Source: Alkalinema pantanalense (lineage in GTDB: Bacteria > Cyanobacteriota > Cyanobacteriia > Leptolyngbyales > Leptolyngbyaceae). Taken from it: a stretch of 64,000 nucleotides of DNA. The DNA is taken from the NCBI RefSeq assembly GCF_050753345.1, contig NZ_JBLZFX010000016.1, positions 1 to 64,000 of the forward strand. The letters run 5' to 3'. The notes beneath the pieces were generated by a model. It made no database searches. It saw only the letters and a list, made by a program, of their open reading frames with translations, and was not told where the DNA came from. A program made the position numbers and the translations under genes. The stretch's first letter is position 1; the number at the start of each line of letters is the position of its first letter. Below, one piece after another: positions 47,625 through 55,569 of this stretch.

Positions 47625-47813
47625 ATGACGATTCTGTTCCAACTGCTGCTGACCATTCTGGTTCTATTTTCCTTCGCAATGGCTGTTTATGTTCCTGTTG
47701 CCTATGCATCTCCCCAAAACTGGGATCAGTCGAAGCGGCTGATTTTCCTGGGGTCTATTGCTTGGGCAGGATTGGTCATCGCTGTAGGTGTTCTCAATTT
47801 CCTGGTTGCCTAA
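47625..47813 (+). CDS. psbZ: Photosystem II protein Z
   Basis: A 62-residue protein of the standard PsbZ (Ycf9) length with two transmembrane helices (ILFQLLLTILVLFSFAMAVYV and LIFLGSIAWAGLVIAVGVLNF) joined by the conserved stromal-side loop ASPQNWDQSKR. It binds at the periphery of photosystem II near CP43 and stabilises the core and its interaction with antenna. GGGAG precedes the ATG, and TAAAAT near 47589 could be a -10 box. It lies divergent from the nucleotidyltransferase gene and 278 bases upstream of ribH; the psbZ-ribH order is familiar from other cyanobacteria. Confidence 0.97.
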   Translation: MTILFQLLLTILVLFSFAMAVYVPVAYASPQNWDQSKRLIFLGSIAWAGLVIAVGVLNFLVA

Positions 47814-48091
47814 AGTCTTTATCATCCAATTTTTAAGATCCTCTGGGAGCGTTTTGGGTTCGGTGGCGATCGTCTCAAACAGTCACAATCCACGCTCCTT
47901 TAATTTTTTGAAATTCCCCCTTAAAATTACACAGACCTCGTTTCCTCGATCGAGATAAGACTTTAGATAGAGAAAACTTCAGTGGTCATCCCATATCACT
48001 AAATGTAGCTTTCAATGGGGCTGGAAGCTACAGATATTTGCTACGGTTCGGATTTAATGTGTTCCCCACTTACTCGCGGTAGAATTGACAA

Positions 48092-48652
48092 ATGGCTACT
48101 TTTGAAGGAACCTTTGCCCATGCAGGGGCTTATCGCTTTGCGATCATTATTGGACGGTTTAACGATTTAGTCACTATTAAGTTGCTGGAGGGCTGTCAAG
48201 ACTGCCTGAAGCGCCACGGCGTGGATGTTGATCCCCAGGGTACTCAAGTGGATTACATCTGGGCTCCCGGTTGTTTTGAGTTGCCTTTATTAGCACGTCA
48301 GGTGGCAGGTTCGGGTCGCTATGATGCTGTGGTCTGTATTGGTGCAGTGATTCGGGGCGGCACCCCTCACTTTGATTACGTGGCGTCTGAAGTGTCCAAG
48401 GGCGTTGCGGCGGCAGCGTTCCAAACGGGTGTTCCGATTATCTTTGGGGTGCTGACCACAGATAATATGCAGCAAGCCCTAGAAAGAGCTGGGATTAAGA
48501 GCAACAAGGGCTGGGAGTTTGGTATGAGTGCGCTGGAGATGGCTAGTCTCATGCACCAACTGCGGGAAGCGGGTTGCACCAACGGTCAAGGTGCCGCGAT
48601 CGTGGGTTCTCCTACAATGCAGACTTTGCCTGTGTCAGTAGCAGACAGCTAG
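48092..48652 (+). CDS. ribH: 6,7-dimethyl-8-ribityllumazine synthase
   Basis: A 186-residue enzyme, the penultimate step of riboflavin synthesis, which condenses 5-amino-6-ribitylamino-uracil with dihydroxybutanone phosphate; it usually assembles as a pentamer or 60-mer. Signatures: IIIGRFNDLVTIKLLEGC, WAPGCFELPLLARQV, CIGAVIRGGTPHFDYVASE (with the catalytic His in THFDY-like context) and PIIFGVLTTDNMQQALERAG. The last 25 residues form a nonconserved tail. The 278-bp leader shows no FMN riboswitch core. A long hairpin follows the stop. Confidence 0.96.
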   Translation: MATFEGTFAHAGAYRFAIIIGRFNDLVTIKLLEGCQDCLKRHGVDVDPQGTQVDYIWAPGCFELPLLARQVAGSGRYDAVVCIGAVIRGGTPHFDYVASEVSKGVAAAAFQTGVPIIFGVLTTDNMQQALERAGIKSNKGWEFGMSALEMASLMHQLREAGCTNGQGAAIVGSPTMQTLPVSVADS

Positions 48653-48708
48653 GGGTGGGGCCGATGGTGGAGTCGATCGATGGCGTCTCGTCATCTTGAA
48701 TATTGGCT

Positions 48709-48760
48709 CTGAGCTAGCGCTGATTGGGGGGAGAATACCTCGCGATCAGCGCTAGCTCAG
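48709..48760. terminator. 16-bp perfect inverted repeat between ribH and ccmO
   Basis: CTGAGCTAGCGCTGAT (48709-48724) and its exact complement (48745-48760) enclose a 20-base loop. It sits between convergent stop codons at 48652 and 48790, so it probably blocks read-through both ways. No T-run follows, so classical intrinsic termination is not assured. Confidence 0.6.
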
Positions 48761-48789
48761 CGTTTCAATGGTTGAAGCCTAAGCTTTTG

Positions 48790-50418
48790 TTATGGCTGAG
48801 GTTCTGCTGACTCAGCCGATTCCTCACCAGGCTGGGATATACTTTTTTCGTTGTTGAGAGAATCAGGCTCTCCCGGGCGGGAGACTTCAGAATCAGGTTG
48901 GCTCTTGGGTTGGCTAGGAGTCACTTCAGGCGCAGTATTGACCGGCTCAGCAGAATTGGTTGCGATCACCGGAGAATTCTGCTCTGAAACGGTTTCTGTA
49001 ACTGGAGCTTCGATCGAGGCAATGACAGTTGCTGGTGGGTCGATGGCACCAGATTCAACAACTTCGACGGTAGCCTCCACCGCTGTGACCTGAACTTCAA
49101 CGATCGTTGCAGGTTCGCTTAAGACCTCAACGGTTGTGTCGGCAGCGGTCTCAGCTGTGGCTTCCAGGGTGATTTCGACGGAGTCTTGGGGTTGGGCAGC
49201 CGGACTGGAGTCTGTTCCGATCGGGGCTAGCTCGACGGGCACGGACTCTACGACTGGCACTTCAGAGACAGCTTCAGGCGCAAGCTGAGGGAAATCGGAT
49301 TCGATCGCTTCCCCAGAACTGACCTCCACGGCGATCGCGTCTACCGCTGGCAAGGATGAGACAGAGGGGCTAGAGGGTGTTGTGGGTTCGATTGACGGAT
49401 TGATGCTTTCCGGATTCATCTCCGCCGATTCCACAGGCATGACTTCGACAGTTGCAACTTCAGCTTCAGAGTGCAACTCAGAAACAGGTTCTGCGAAGGG
49501 GGGCTGGGTTTGCGTTGGCTCGATGGGGGATTCCAGGGAATCTAATGGCGCATCTAACTCCCTGTCTAATGGCTCAGTCGAGAAAGCTTGCAAGGGTTCC
49601 TGGGCTGCCGTATCAGGCATCCGGATTTCCTCTAACGGCTGCTCTATTTCTAATTTTTGTGGCTCAAACACTTCCTCATTGAAAACAGCCGGGATTTCCT
49701 GTGGCAATTCCAACGGCTGGAGCGGCTGCAATTCACGCACCTGCTCTTCCACGGTAATGTTGATCGGCATGCGCACCGGTTGCAGTTCTTCGATCCAGCA
49801 GGCCGCGATCGGCATGGTGCGTTCCAAATCTTCCAACGGTCGGGGAATCACCATCACGGCGTGCAATTCACCCACCCGATCGGCCTCGACCATGCCAATT
49901 TCGATCGCGGCGGCCACATTCGACATCGAACCCCGAACGATCGCGGTACAGAGTCCGGCTCCGGTGGTGTGATAGGCCGAAAAGGTTACATCCGCTGACT
50001 TCAGCATGGCATCTGCCGCGGCCACCAATGCCGGAAAGCCTCGCGTTTCGATCAGCCCCACGGCCTGATCGCGAAACCGATTATTCTCCCGCCCTTCCAC
50101 CAATTCCGCCAACCGACTCCCGATCGGCAAGACTTCCTCCAAATTCGGCATGGGCCGGGGAATAATTGCCGAGGATGTTTTTTGGCCAAACTGCGCCGCC
50201 AGCTCTTCCCCCGTCTGAATGGCCAAGCGAATATCCGACGTTCTGCCCCGTACGACTGCCGTACAGTAGCCACTGCCAATTTGCTCGTACCCCACTAACG
50301 TCACCGCAGAGGACTTCAGCATCATGTCTGCAATGCCCACGATCGCTGGGAAGCTCTGGGCTGAAATGAGCCCAAGCGCCAGATCGGAATAGGGATCGTC
50401 AGAACGAGTACGATACAT
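48790..50418 (-). CDS. ccmO: Carboxysome shell protein CcmO, two BMC domains with a very long acidic tail
   Basis: A 542-residue protein. Two Pf00936 bacterial-microcompartment domains are in tandem: about 12-98 (ALGLISAQSFPAIVGIADMMLKSSAVTLVGYEQIGSG) and about 116-203 (AVGLIETRGFPALVAAADAMLKSADVTFSAY). Each ends in the IPRP..LE..LPI/MPI pattern. CcmO contributes pseudohexameric tiles to the beta-carboxysome shell. Known CcmO proteins are about 260-300 residues; here a 335-residue Glu/Val/Pro/Thr-rich disordered extension follows. The gene is on the same strand as ccmKLMN but separated from ccmN by a Nudix gene. Read-through from that operon is possible. Confidence 0.9.
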   Translation of the reverse strand: MYRTRSDDPYSDLALGLISAQSFPAIVGIADMMLKSSAVTLVGYEQIGSGYCTAVVRGRTSDIRLAIQTGEELAAQFGQKTSSAIIPRPMPNLEEVLPIGSRLAELVEGRENNRFRDQAVGLIETRGFPALVAAADAMLKSADVTFSAYHTTGAGLCTAIVRGSMSNVAAAIEIGMVEADRVGELHAVMVIPRPLEDLERTMPIAACWIEELQPVRMPINITVEEQVRELQPLQPLELPQEIPAVFNEEVFEPQKLEIEQPLEEIRMPDTAAQEPLQAFSTEPLDRELDAPLDSLESPIEPTQTQPPFAEPVSELHSEAEVATVEVMPVESAEMNPESINPSIEPTTPSSPSVSSLPAVDAIAVEVSSGEAIESDFPQLAPEAVSEVPVVESVPVELAPIGTDSSPAAQPQDSVEITLEATAETAADTTVEVLSEPATIVEVQVTAVEATVEVVESGAIDPPATVIASIEAPVTETVSEQNSPVIATNSAEPVNTAPEVTPSQPKSQPDSEVSRPGEPDSLNNEKSISQPGEESAESAEPQP

Positions 50419-50576
50419 AAAAGTCTTGAATGGGGTTCGTTGCTATTCTATCGTTTCCAGTTCCAGCTACCCCGCTTCACAGGGTTTAATCCAGTAATGC
50501 TTCTGTTTTGGAAAACTCATTGTGGAGAGAAAGGAAATTGAGCCTAGAACATTGAAAGTTGATACCTTGCATTCTC

Positions 50577-51050
50577 CTATTTTGGATCTTCTTCTATTGC
50601 AGATGTTCCGCATAGCCATTGCTGTAGTTCTTCTGGAACGAGTTGAATGTGTTGTTGTTGCATTTCTACTAGGGTTTTCCAGCGCGCGATCGCGGTTTCG
50701 CTAGTCTCTTGGCCATCATGCTCACACCAAGCAACTTCGCCTTGTTCATAGAGGGTTCGATCGACGAATTCTGCATCGTAGACAAATACGATTTCATGGC
50801 CTAGTTGGCCGTTGTAGAGAAAGCGATTTTCCAACACGCCTAGGAGTTGAATATTCCGGATTGCTTGACCTGTTTCTTCTAAAATTTCTCGAGCGATCGC
50901 TTCTTGACTAGATTCACCAAACTCAATCCCACCCCCCAACGGGCGGCAAAAATAACGTTGTTTAACTGGATCAAATCCTTCGGATACTAAAATCCGCTGG
51001 CCATTGCGAAAGAGACAGATAGCGATCGGGCGAATGCGGGAAGTTCTCAT
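50577..51050 (-). CDS. Nudix hydrolase
   Basis: A 157-residue protein. GGGIEFGESSQEAIAREILEETGQ matches the Nudix box GX5EX7REUXEEXGU with all acidic ligands present. The N-terminal beta strands (RPIAICLFRNGQRILVSEGFD) and C-terminal half are typical of stand-alone pyrophosphatases of nucleotide-sugar or oxidised-nucleotide type; the substrate is undetermined. It is inserted between ccmN and ccmO on the same strand, with about 160-370 bases either side, so it may be an unrelated passenger. Confidence 0.9.
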   Translation of the reverse strand: MRTSRIRPIAICLFRNGQRILVSEGFDPVKQRYFCRPLGGGIEFGESSQEAIAREILEETGQAIRNIQLLGVLENRFLYNGQLGHEIVFVYDAEFVDRTLYEQGEVAWCEHDGQETSETAIARWKTLVEMQQQHIQLVPEELQQWLCGTSAIEEDPK

Positions 51051-51422
51051 AGGTTTTAAAGAGAGTGTTTCAGAGAAACTCTGCTTAACTTCGGTTGAGT
51101 TCTACCCAATTTCGGAGTTTTTGGGGAAGATAGGTCAACTTTTGCTACGAATATCAAATGAGTCTCGACCTTCACAACTGAGCTTGCAATTCTTCTAAGG
51201 CTTGTAAACTACTGATCTTGTAAACTGCTGACACGCTGCAAGGGACGTTGCTGAGGTCACGTCTGTTTCCATAGCTGCAACAGTTTGACAATATTGGCGG
51301 ATTAAGGCAGTCGGAATTGTATGCTCGGGCAATGGCACCATGAGTTCCGATCGAGTATTGCTGACAACCCAAAGAAACGGAAACTGCTAAAGACTCGGTT
51401 GAAGACTATCCGAAAAATCAGC
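51051..51422. other. Intergenic region between ccmN and the Nudix gene
   Basis: About 370 bases, with CTTGTAAACTDCTGA repeated twice near 51198-51230. No supported gene and no clear terminator for the ccmKLMN transcript is visible. Confidence 0.35.
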
Positions 51423-52811
51423 TTATCGTCCCATCATTTTGCCAAGCATTTGGTTCACGTAGGCTTGACCGTAAACCTGCTTAGGGGGTTTAGGGACTAA
51501 GGCGTCTGTAGCATTTTCTGGATTAGTGGACGGATTTGGTGGAACGTTAGGCTGGGCGTTGTGTGGAACATTCGGCTGAACATTTGGCTGTCCCGAATAG
51601 GTACCCGGCGGTGTAAACCCATTGGGCGCTCCGATCGAAGCTCCAGTCCCATACCCCCCCTGCATTTCCGTGTCCGAAAGATCAGACTCACTGTAATTGC
51701 CAGTGCTGTAATTGCCAGTGTTGTAATTGCCAGTGTTGTGATTGTCGTTCGAACCACGGTTCTGCCAGACTTGGCCTGTCGCGTGGGTGGGCTGAGGATG
51801 GGCACTAATCGGTGACGGATCACCATCATTCAACCAGGAATTCGTTTCCGTAGAGGTGGCGGGGGGAGTGGAATAGGACGAAAAAAACTGAGTCGAATTG
51901 GGATGATTCGGCTGAGGATGAGCGCTCGAGGGAGGAGCCGTTGGATCAGCAAAGGGGCTGGCCGTCGAGGGATTCGGCTGACTGGGATAGGGGGGGAACG
52001 GCGCAGAGTGGGGCCGATCGCTCCAAGGGTTGGTTTCAAAGGGTTCAAAATTCTGATCCGGCATAGATACCCGGCAGGTGGTTTCACCCGCTGGATTATC
52101 CGTCGGATCCCAGGGATTCGGGTCACAGGGTTGCCACGGCTGGCCAGAATTATCCGTTACGCCCCGAGGATTTTGGGAGATCGGATCTTGCGGTAAAGAA
52201 CTACCTTGTCCAGAGGCTGAAGCGGTCGGTGTAGCGGAAGCTTCAGGGGTTCCCCAAGGATCGGAAAAGTCTAAATTTTGGGATGCTGTAGAAGTTGATT
52301 TTGACCCGCCACTAGATGGGCTATAAAACCCGTTACTGAGATCCTGTTGACTGAAAGAATGGCTTTCGGGACGCTGGTAAACATTTGCTGAGGTACTTTC
52401 CAGCTCAGCGTCATTCATGGGGATTCCATTCAGCAAGGCATCTAAATCCGTTTGACGACTACGATCGCCGACGATCGTCCCTGCTTCCAGAATCGCGCCT
52501 GCATTCACCGTAGAATCGAGTACCGTTACCGCAGACCCCAGACAAGCCCGTGCCCCAACGGACACGTCCCCAATCAGCAAAACCCCTGCCCCTAAATTTG
52601 CACCTTCGTTAATCGTGATGGTGCCATGGGAGGCATGGATAACTGAACCCAGACCAATACAAACCCCAGAGCGGATGATAATCCGACTCCCTGGATCAGC
52701 TTGCAACAAAACACCCGGCGCGATCGCAGCCCCCGGATGAACCACTACATCACCGCTAACGCAGTACTGCGTCGTATTAATCGGTTCAAAGTGGAGGGAC
52801 TGCGGAAACAT
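51423..52811 (-). CDS. ccmN: Carboxysome assembly protein CcmN with an expanded linker
   Basis: A 462-residue protein. Residues 1-125 are left-handed beta-helix hexapeptide repeats (VVVHPGAAIAPGVLL, INEGANLGAGVLLIGDVSVGARACLGSAV), the part that binds CcmM. The last 20 residues (PKQVYGQAYVNQMLGKMMGR) are the amphipathic encapsulation peptide that contacts CcmK and recruits the shell. Between them lies a linker of about 300 Pro/Asn/Ser/Gly-rich residues with internal repeats; published CcmN proteins are roughly 160-240 residues long in total. It starts 45 bases after ccmM stops and is surely co-transcribed with it. Confidence 0.92.
   Translation of the reverse strand: MFPQSLHFEPINTTQYCVSGDVVVHPGAAIAPGVLLQADPGSRIIIRSGVCIGLGSVIHASHGTITINEGANLGAGVLLIGDVSVGARACLGSAVTVLDSTVNAGAILEAGTIVGDRSRQTDLDALLNGIPMNDAELESTSANVYQRPESHSFSQQDLSNGFYSPSSGGSKSTSTASQNLDFSDPWGTPEASATPTASASGQGSSLPQDPISQNPRGVTDNSGQPWQPCDPNPWDPTDNPAGETTCRVSMPDQNFEPFETNPWSDRPHSAPFPPYPSQPNPSTASPFADPTAPPSSAHPQPNHPNSTQFFSSYSTPPATSTETNSWLNDGDPSPISAHPQPTHATGQVWQNRGSNDNHNTGNYNTGNYSTGNYSESDLSDTEMQGGYGTGASIGAPNGFTPPGTYSGQPNVQPNVPHNAQPNVPPNPSTNPENATDALVPKPPKQVYGQAYVNQMLGKMMGR
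51691..51750 (-). repeat. Tandem 15-bp repeat in the ccmN linker
   Basis: CTGTAATTGCCAGTG at 51691 and 51706, TTGTAATTGCCAGTG at 51721, and a diverged copy at 51736, encoding TGNYN/TGNYS units in the disordered linker. Length variation by slippage would keep the frame. Confidence 0.85.
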
Positions 52812-52856
52812 CGCGATAGGCTCAAAATGAAGGAACTACTTCCTAGGATTAAGGAA

Positions 52857-54818
52857 CTATTTCCCAGGTTTTTGGATAACAGCTTCCAGGACTCGGCGCT
52901 TGGAACCATCGGTACCCACGATGCGGATATACATGCCAGCATAGTCAGCTAACAAGGCTTCTACATTCGCGATCGCACCGGATTCGTTGCTCACTTGGAC
53001 AACCCCTGCCGTTTGCCAGGAATTGATCCGGAAACGACGTTGGTCGGCATATTCCAATGTAATCTTGTGACCAGCCCGCACCAATTGGCGAATCTGATCC
53101 ACAGCCTGGACACTCAAGTTCCCAGCGGCAACAGGTGCGCTGGCTGCCGGAGCGCTGTAGCTAGCTCCATAGCTGGCGCTGCTAGTCGCTGCGGGCGCTT
53201 TTGCACCGGGACGATGGACAACCACTTCAGCCAAGCGCTTCTTCGCACGGGTATCAACTCCAATCAGGCGAATGTAGTCATTGCTGTGTTGCGCAATAAA
53301 GCTACTCACCGCATTGGCAATTTCACCCGCACTGCGGCCTTGGATAGGGGGAACCGTCGTCCAAGAAGAAGCCCGATAGCGGCGCTGATCCGCATATTCC
53401 AAACCAATGACTGCACCTTGATTCAGCAATTGCTGAATTTGGCCGGTTAGGTCCCCACTGGTTGCAGGAGCAGAGAGACTAGATGCACTAGAGAAACCGT
53501 TAGAAGATGCAGAAGGACTCACCGTGGTCTGTCCGTTGGGACGTTGGACGATCGCTTCCATCAGCCGCTTCTTCGCAACGGGATCAACCCCAACTAGGCG
53601 AACATAATTGCCCGCATGCTGACTGAGCATACGATTGAGTTCTGCCATTACGCCGGATTCCCCAGAGGCTTGGATAAATCCAGCACTTTGCCAAGAGGAG
53701 GTTTGGAACTGCCGCTTATTCGCGTATTCCACAGAGAACTTGCCACCCCGACCCAACACTTGCCGGACTTGAGCCGCAAGGGAACCATCCACCGTTGCTG
53801 CCGCAGGTTTGTGACCATTGGAACTGTAGCTGGGGGCTTTGGAACCGTAGCTAGGGGCTGCTGCATAGCCGTTGCTCGAAGCTGCACCACTAAAGGTCAA
53901 GGGTGCATCTTCTGGGCGTTGGATAATTTTTTCCATCACCCGTTTCTTGGCTTTGGCATCAATCCCGATCAACCGGACATATTCTCCGGCATGATCGGCC
54001 AAACAGGATTGCAGTTCCCCCAGCACGGCAGATTCTGCAGTCGCCTGAATGGGAGAACAGCTTTTCCATCCACCGTTCTGGAACTGACGCTTGTTAGCGT
54101 GCTCGGTGCCGATGCGGTAGCCCTGCGCCAAGAGTTGACGCACGTGATCCACCACTTCCGCTACTGGACTTTTAGACTGATAGGTAGTAGCCATGTCGTT
54201 TTTAATCGGAAGGATACAAGCAGTGTCTTCGGCGCAGTGATAGCCCGATCGCAGCGCTTCGTTAATCCCAATCACATGCTTAGCGAAGTGCTTGTCCTGC
54301 TCCTGCACATCTGGCAGGCGATCGGCTTGCTGCTGGTTGGTAATGATTGACCCAGAGGGAACATATTTCCCTGGCGGAATCTCCACATCTTGGATCAGGC
54401 AGTGCATCATCACGATCGAACCCGCGCCTACCCGTGCGTTAAACACCGTAGACCGAAAGCCAATGAAGCAGTGATCGCCAATGTAGGCGGGTCCATGCAC
54501 CAAGGCCATATGGGTGATGGATGAGTTGCTCCCGATCCAAACCGAATAGGATTCACCGTCGTCTCCCATCACACGACCTTGATCGAGGCCGTGAACGACC
54601 ACCCCATCCTGCAAATTGGTATTGTGACCAATGTGGAACGGCGTCCCTTCATCTGCCCGTACGGAGGTTCCAGGTGCAATCAGCACGTTTTCCCCAACCC
54701 GTACATCTCCAATCAAGTTCGAAAAGACATGCACGTAGGCAGATTCATGAATTTTAGGTTCCGCTAGGGTGCGTGACCAGGGAGTCGGCGGAGCCGCAAA
54801 AGAAGCTTGGGCTACCAT
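52857..54818 (-). CDS. ccmM: Carboxysome scaffold CcmM: gamma-carbonic anhydrase domain plus four Rubisco-small-subunit-like domains
   Basis: A 653-residue protein (ATG 54818, GGGAG nine bases before; a longer in-frame start at 54851 is unlikely). The gamma-CA domain (about 1-205) has the zinc-ligand histidines in NLQDGVVVHG and THMALVHG and the Cys195/Cys201 pair (YHCAEDTACI) that corresponds to the redox disulfide of the active Thermosynechococcus domain. Four SSUL modules follow at about 217-300, 345-425, 455-540 and 565-650, each with the WxS/T and YVRLxGxD patterns. They crosslink Rubisco. SSUL1 has two Cys 18 residues apart, as in S. elongatus. Met209 (54194) is a candidate internal start for the short CcmM form. 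Confidence 0.96.
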   Translation of the reverse strand: MVAQASFAAPPTPWSRTLAEPKIHESAYVHVFSNLIGDVRVGENVLIAPGTSVRADEGTPFHIGHNTNLQDGVVVHGLDQGRVMGDDGESYSVWIGSNSSITHMALVHGPAYIGDHCFIGFRSTVFNARVGAGSIVMMHCLIQDVEIPPGKYVPSGSIITNQQQADRLPDVQEQDKHFAKHVIGINEALRSGYHCAEDTACILPIKNDMATTYQSKSPVAEVVDHVRQLLAQGYRIGTEHANKRQFQNGGWKSCSPIQATAESAVLGELQSCLADHAGEYVRLIGIDAKAKKRVMEKIIQRPEDAPLTFSGAASSNGYAAAPSYGSKAPSYSSNGHKPAAATVDGSLAAQVRQVLGRGGKFSVEYANKRQFQTSSWQSAGFIQASGESGVMAELNRMLSQHAGNYVRLVGVDPVAKKRLMEAIVQRPNGQTTVSPSASSNGFSSASSLSAPATSGDLTGQIQQLLNQGAVIGLEYADQRRYRASSWTTVPPIQGRSAGEIANAVSSFIAQHSNDYIRLIGVDTRAKKRLAEVVVHRPGAKAPAATSSASYGASYSAPAASAPVAAGNLSVQAVDQIRQLVRAGHKITLEYADQRRFRINSWQTAGVVQVSNESGAIANVEALLADYAGMYIRIVGTDGSKRRVLEAVIQKPGK

Positions 54819-54920
54819 AAAATTTTTCTCCCTGCTGCAATGCAAAAACACCGGAAGGACAGGGTAAGTCAGCTCCGGCGCTATTTCACACAGGAATTCC
54901 CGTTGTGAATTACCCGTGAA

Positions 54921-55220
54921 TTACCACTGGGTGCCTTTGTCGTAGAGTCGTTGATTCTCAACGGTGACGGTATCAATAATGGCCACTACAGCGGCATCGA
55001 TCGGACGATCGCGATGACCTTCAACGTTGCGAGAACCACTCCCTCGACTAATGAGCACCCACTCACCTACCCCAGCTCCTACTTTGTCAGCCGCAACTTC
55101 GTAGACCGGCAATGGACTACCTTCTTCATCTAAAAGCTGCACTAAGAGAAACTTAACGCCCCCTAAGTTAGGCTCTTTTTGCGTACTGACAACGGTGCCG
55201 CGAACTTTGGCGATTTGCAT
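54921..55220 (-). CDS. ccmL: Carboxysome shell vertex protein CcmL
   Basis: A 99-residue EutN/CcmL-family protein that forms pentamers capping the vertices of the icosahedral shell. MQIAKVRGTVVSTQKEPNLGGVKFLLVQLLD, VAADKVGAGVGEWVLISRGSGSR and PIDAAVVAIIDTVTV are diagnostic. Its start is 7 bases after the ccmK stop, and it is followed 102 bases later by ccmM. Length is normal. Confidence 0.97.
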   Translation of the reverse strand: MQIAKVRGTVVSTQKEPNLGGVKFLLVQLLDEEGSPLPVYEVAADKVGAGVGEWVLISRGSGSRNVEGHRDRPIDAAVVAIIDTVTVENQRLYDKGTQW

Positions 55221-55227
55221 TACGGCA

Positions 55228-55569
55228 TTACGGACGGTTCAGGGGACGGATACCACTTACGCTCTCACGAAAGGGTTCCACCGCCTCGGTGTAGCGAATG
55301 GGTAGAACGTATTCCAGGTTTTCGTGGGGACGAGCGATGATGTGGGTAGACAGTACTTGACCGCCGTTCACTCGCTTGACGTTCTCAATCCCAGCAGCAA
55401 CCGAAGCTTGCACTTCAGAGACATCACCGCGAACAATCACGGTTACACGGCCAGAACCAATCTTTTCATAGCCAACCAGGGTCACGCGAGCCGCTTTCAC
55501 CATTGCGTCTGCGGCTTCCACCACGGCGGGGAAACCCAAGGTTTCAATCATTCCAACTGCAATAGCCAT
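55228..55569 (-). CDS. ccmK: Carboxysome major shell protein CcmK (CcmK1/CcmK2 type)
   Basis: A 113-residue BMC-domain protein forming the hexagonal tiles of the shell, with the central pore loop KIGSGRVTV. AIAVGMIETLGFPAVVEAADAMVKAARVTLVGYEKIGSGRVTVIVRGDVSEVQASVAAGIENV and the IIARPHENLEYVLPI end are standard CcmK2-type. AAGGGAG lies nine bases before the ATG. Only one ccmK occurs here; many relatives have ccmK1 and ccmK2 in tandem, so further copies are probably elsewhere. First gene of the leftward carboxysome operon. Confidence 0.97.
   Translation of the reverse strand: MAIAVGMIETLGFPAVVEAADAMVKAARVTLVGYEKIGSGRVTVIVRGDVSEVQASVAAGIENVKRVNGGQVLSTHIIARPHENLEYVLPIRYTEAVEPFRESVSGIRPLNRP

Noticed and set aside
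47814..48091. FMN riboswitch ahead of ribH
   Set aside because: The conserved RFN core sequences are absent.
49382..49972. A 196-residue plus-strand frame rich in Ser and Gly
   Set aside because: It lies opposite the ccmO BMC domains and repetitive tail; composition reflects the reverse complement of that tail.
51691..51750. CRISPR-like short repeats
   Set aside because: The 15-bp units are contiguous, in frame and without spacers, so they are a coding tandem repeat in ccmN. No CRISPR array was seen anywhere in the window.
53616..54350. A 244-residue plus-strand frame
   Set aside because: It is antisense to ccmM, whose domains are unmistakable, and has no recognisable motif; the open frame is a shadow.
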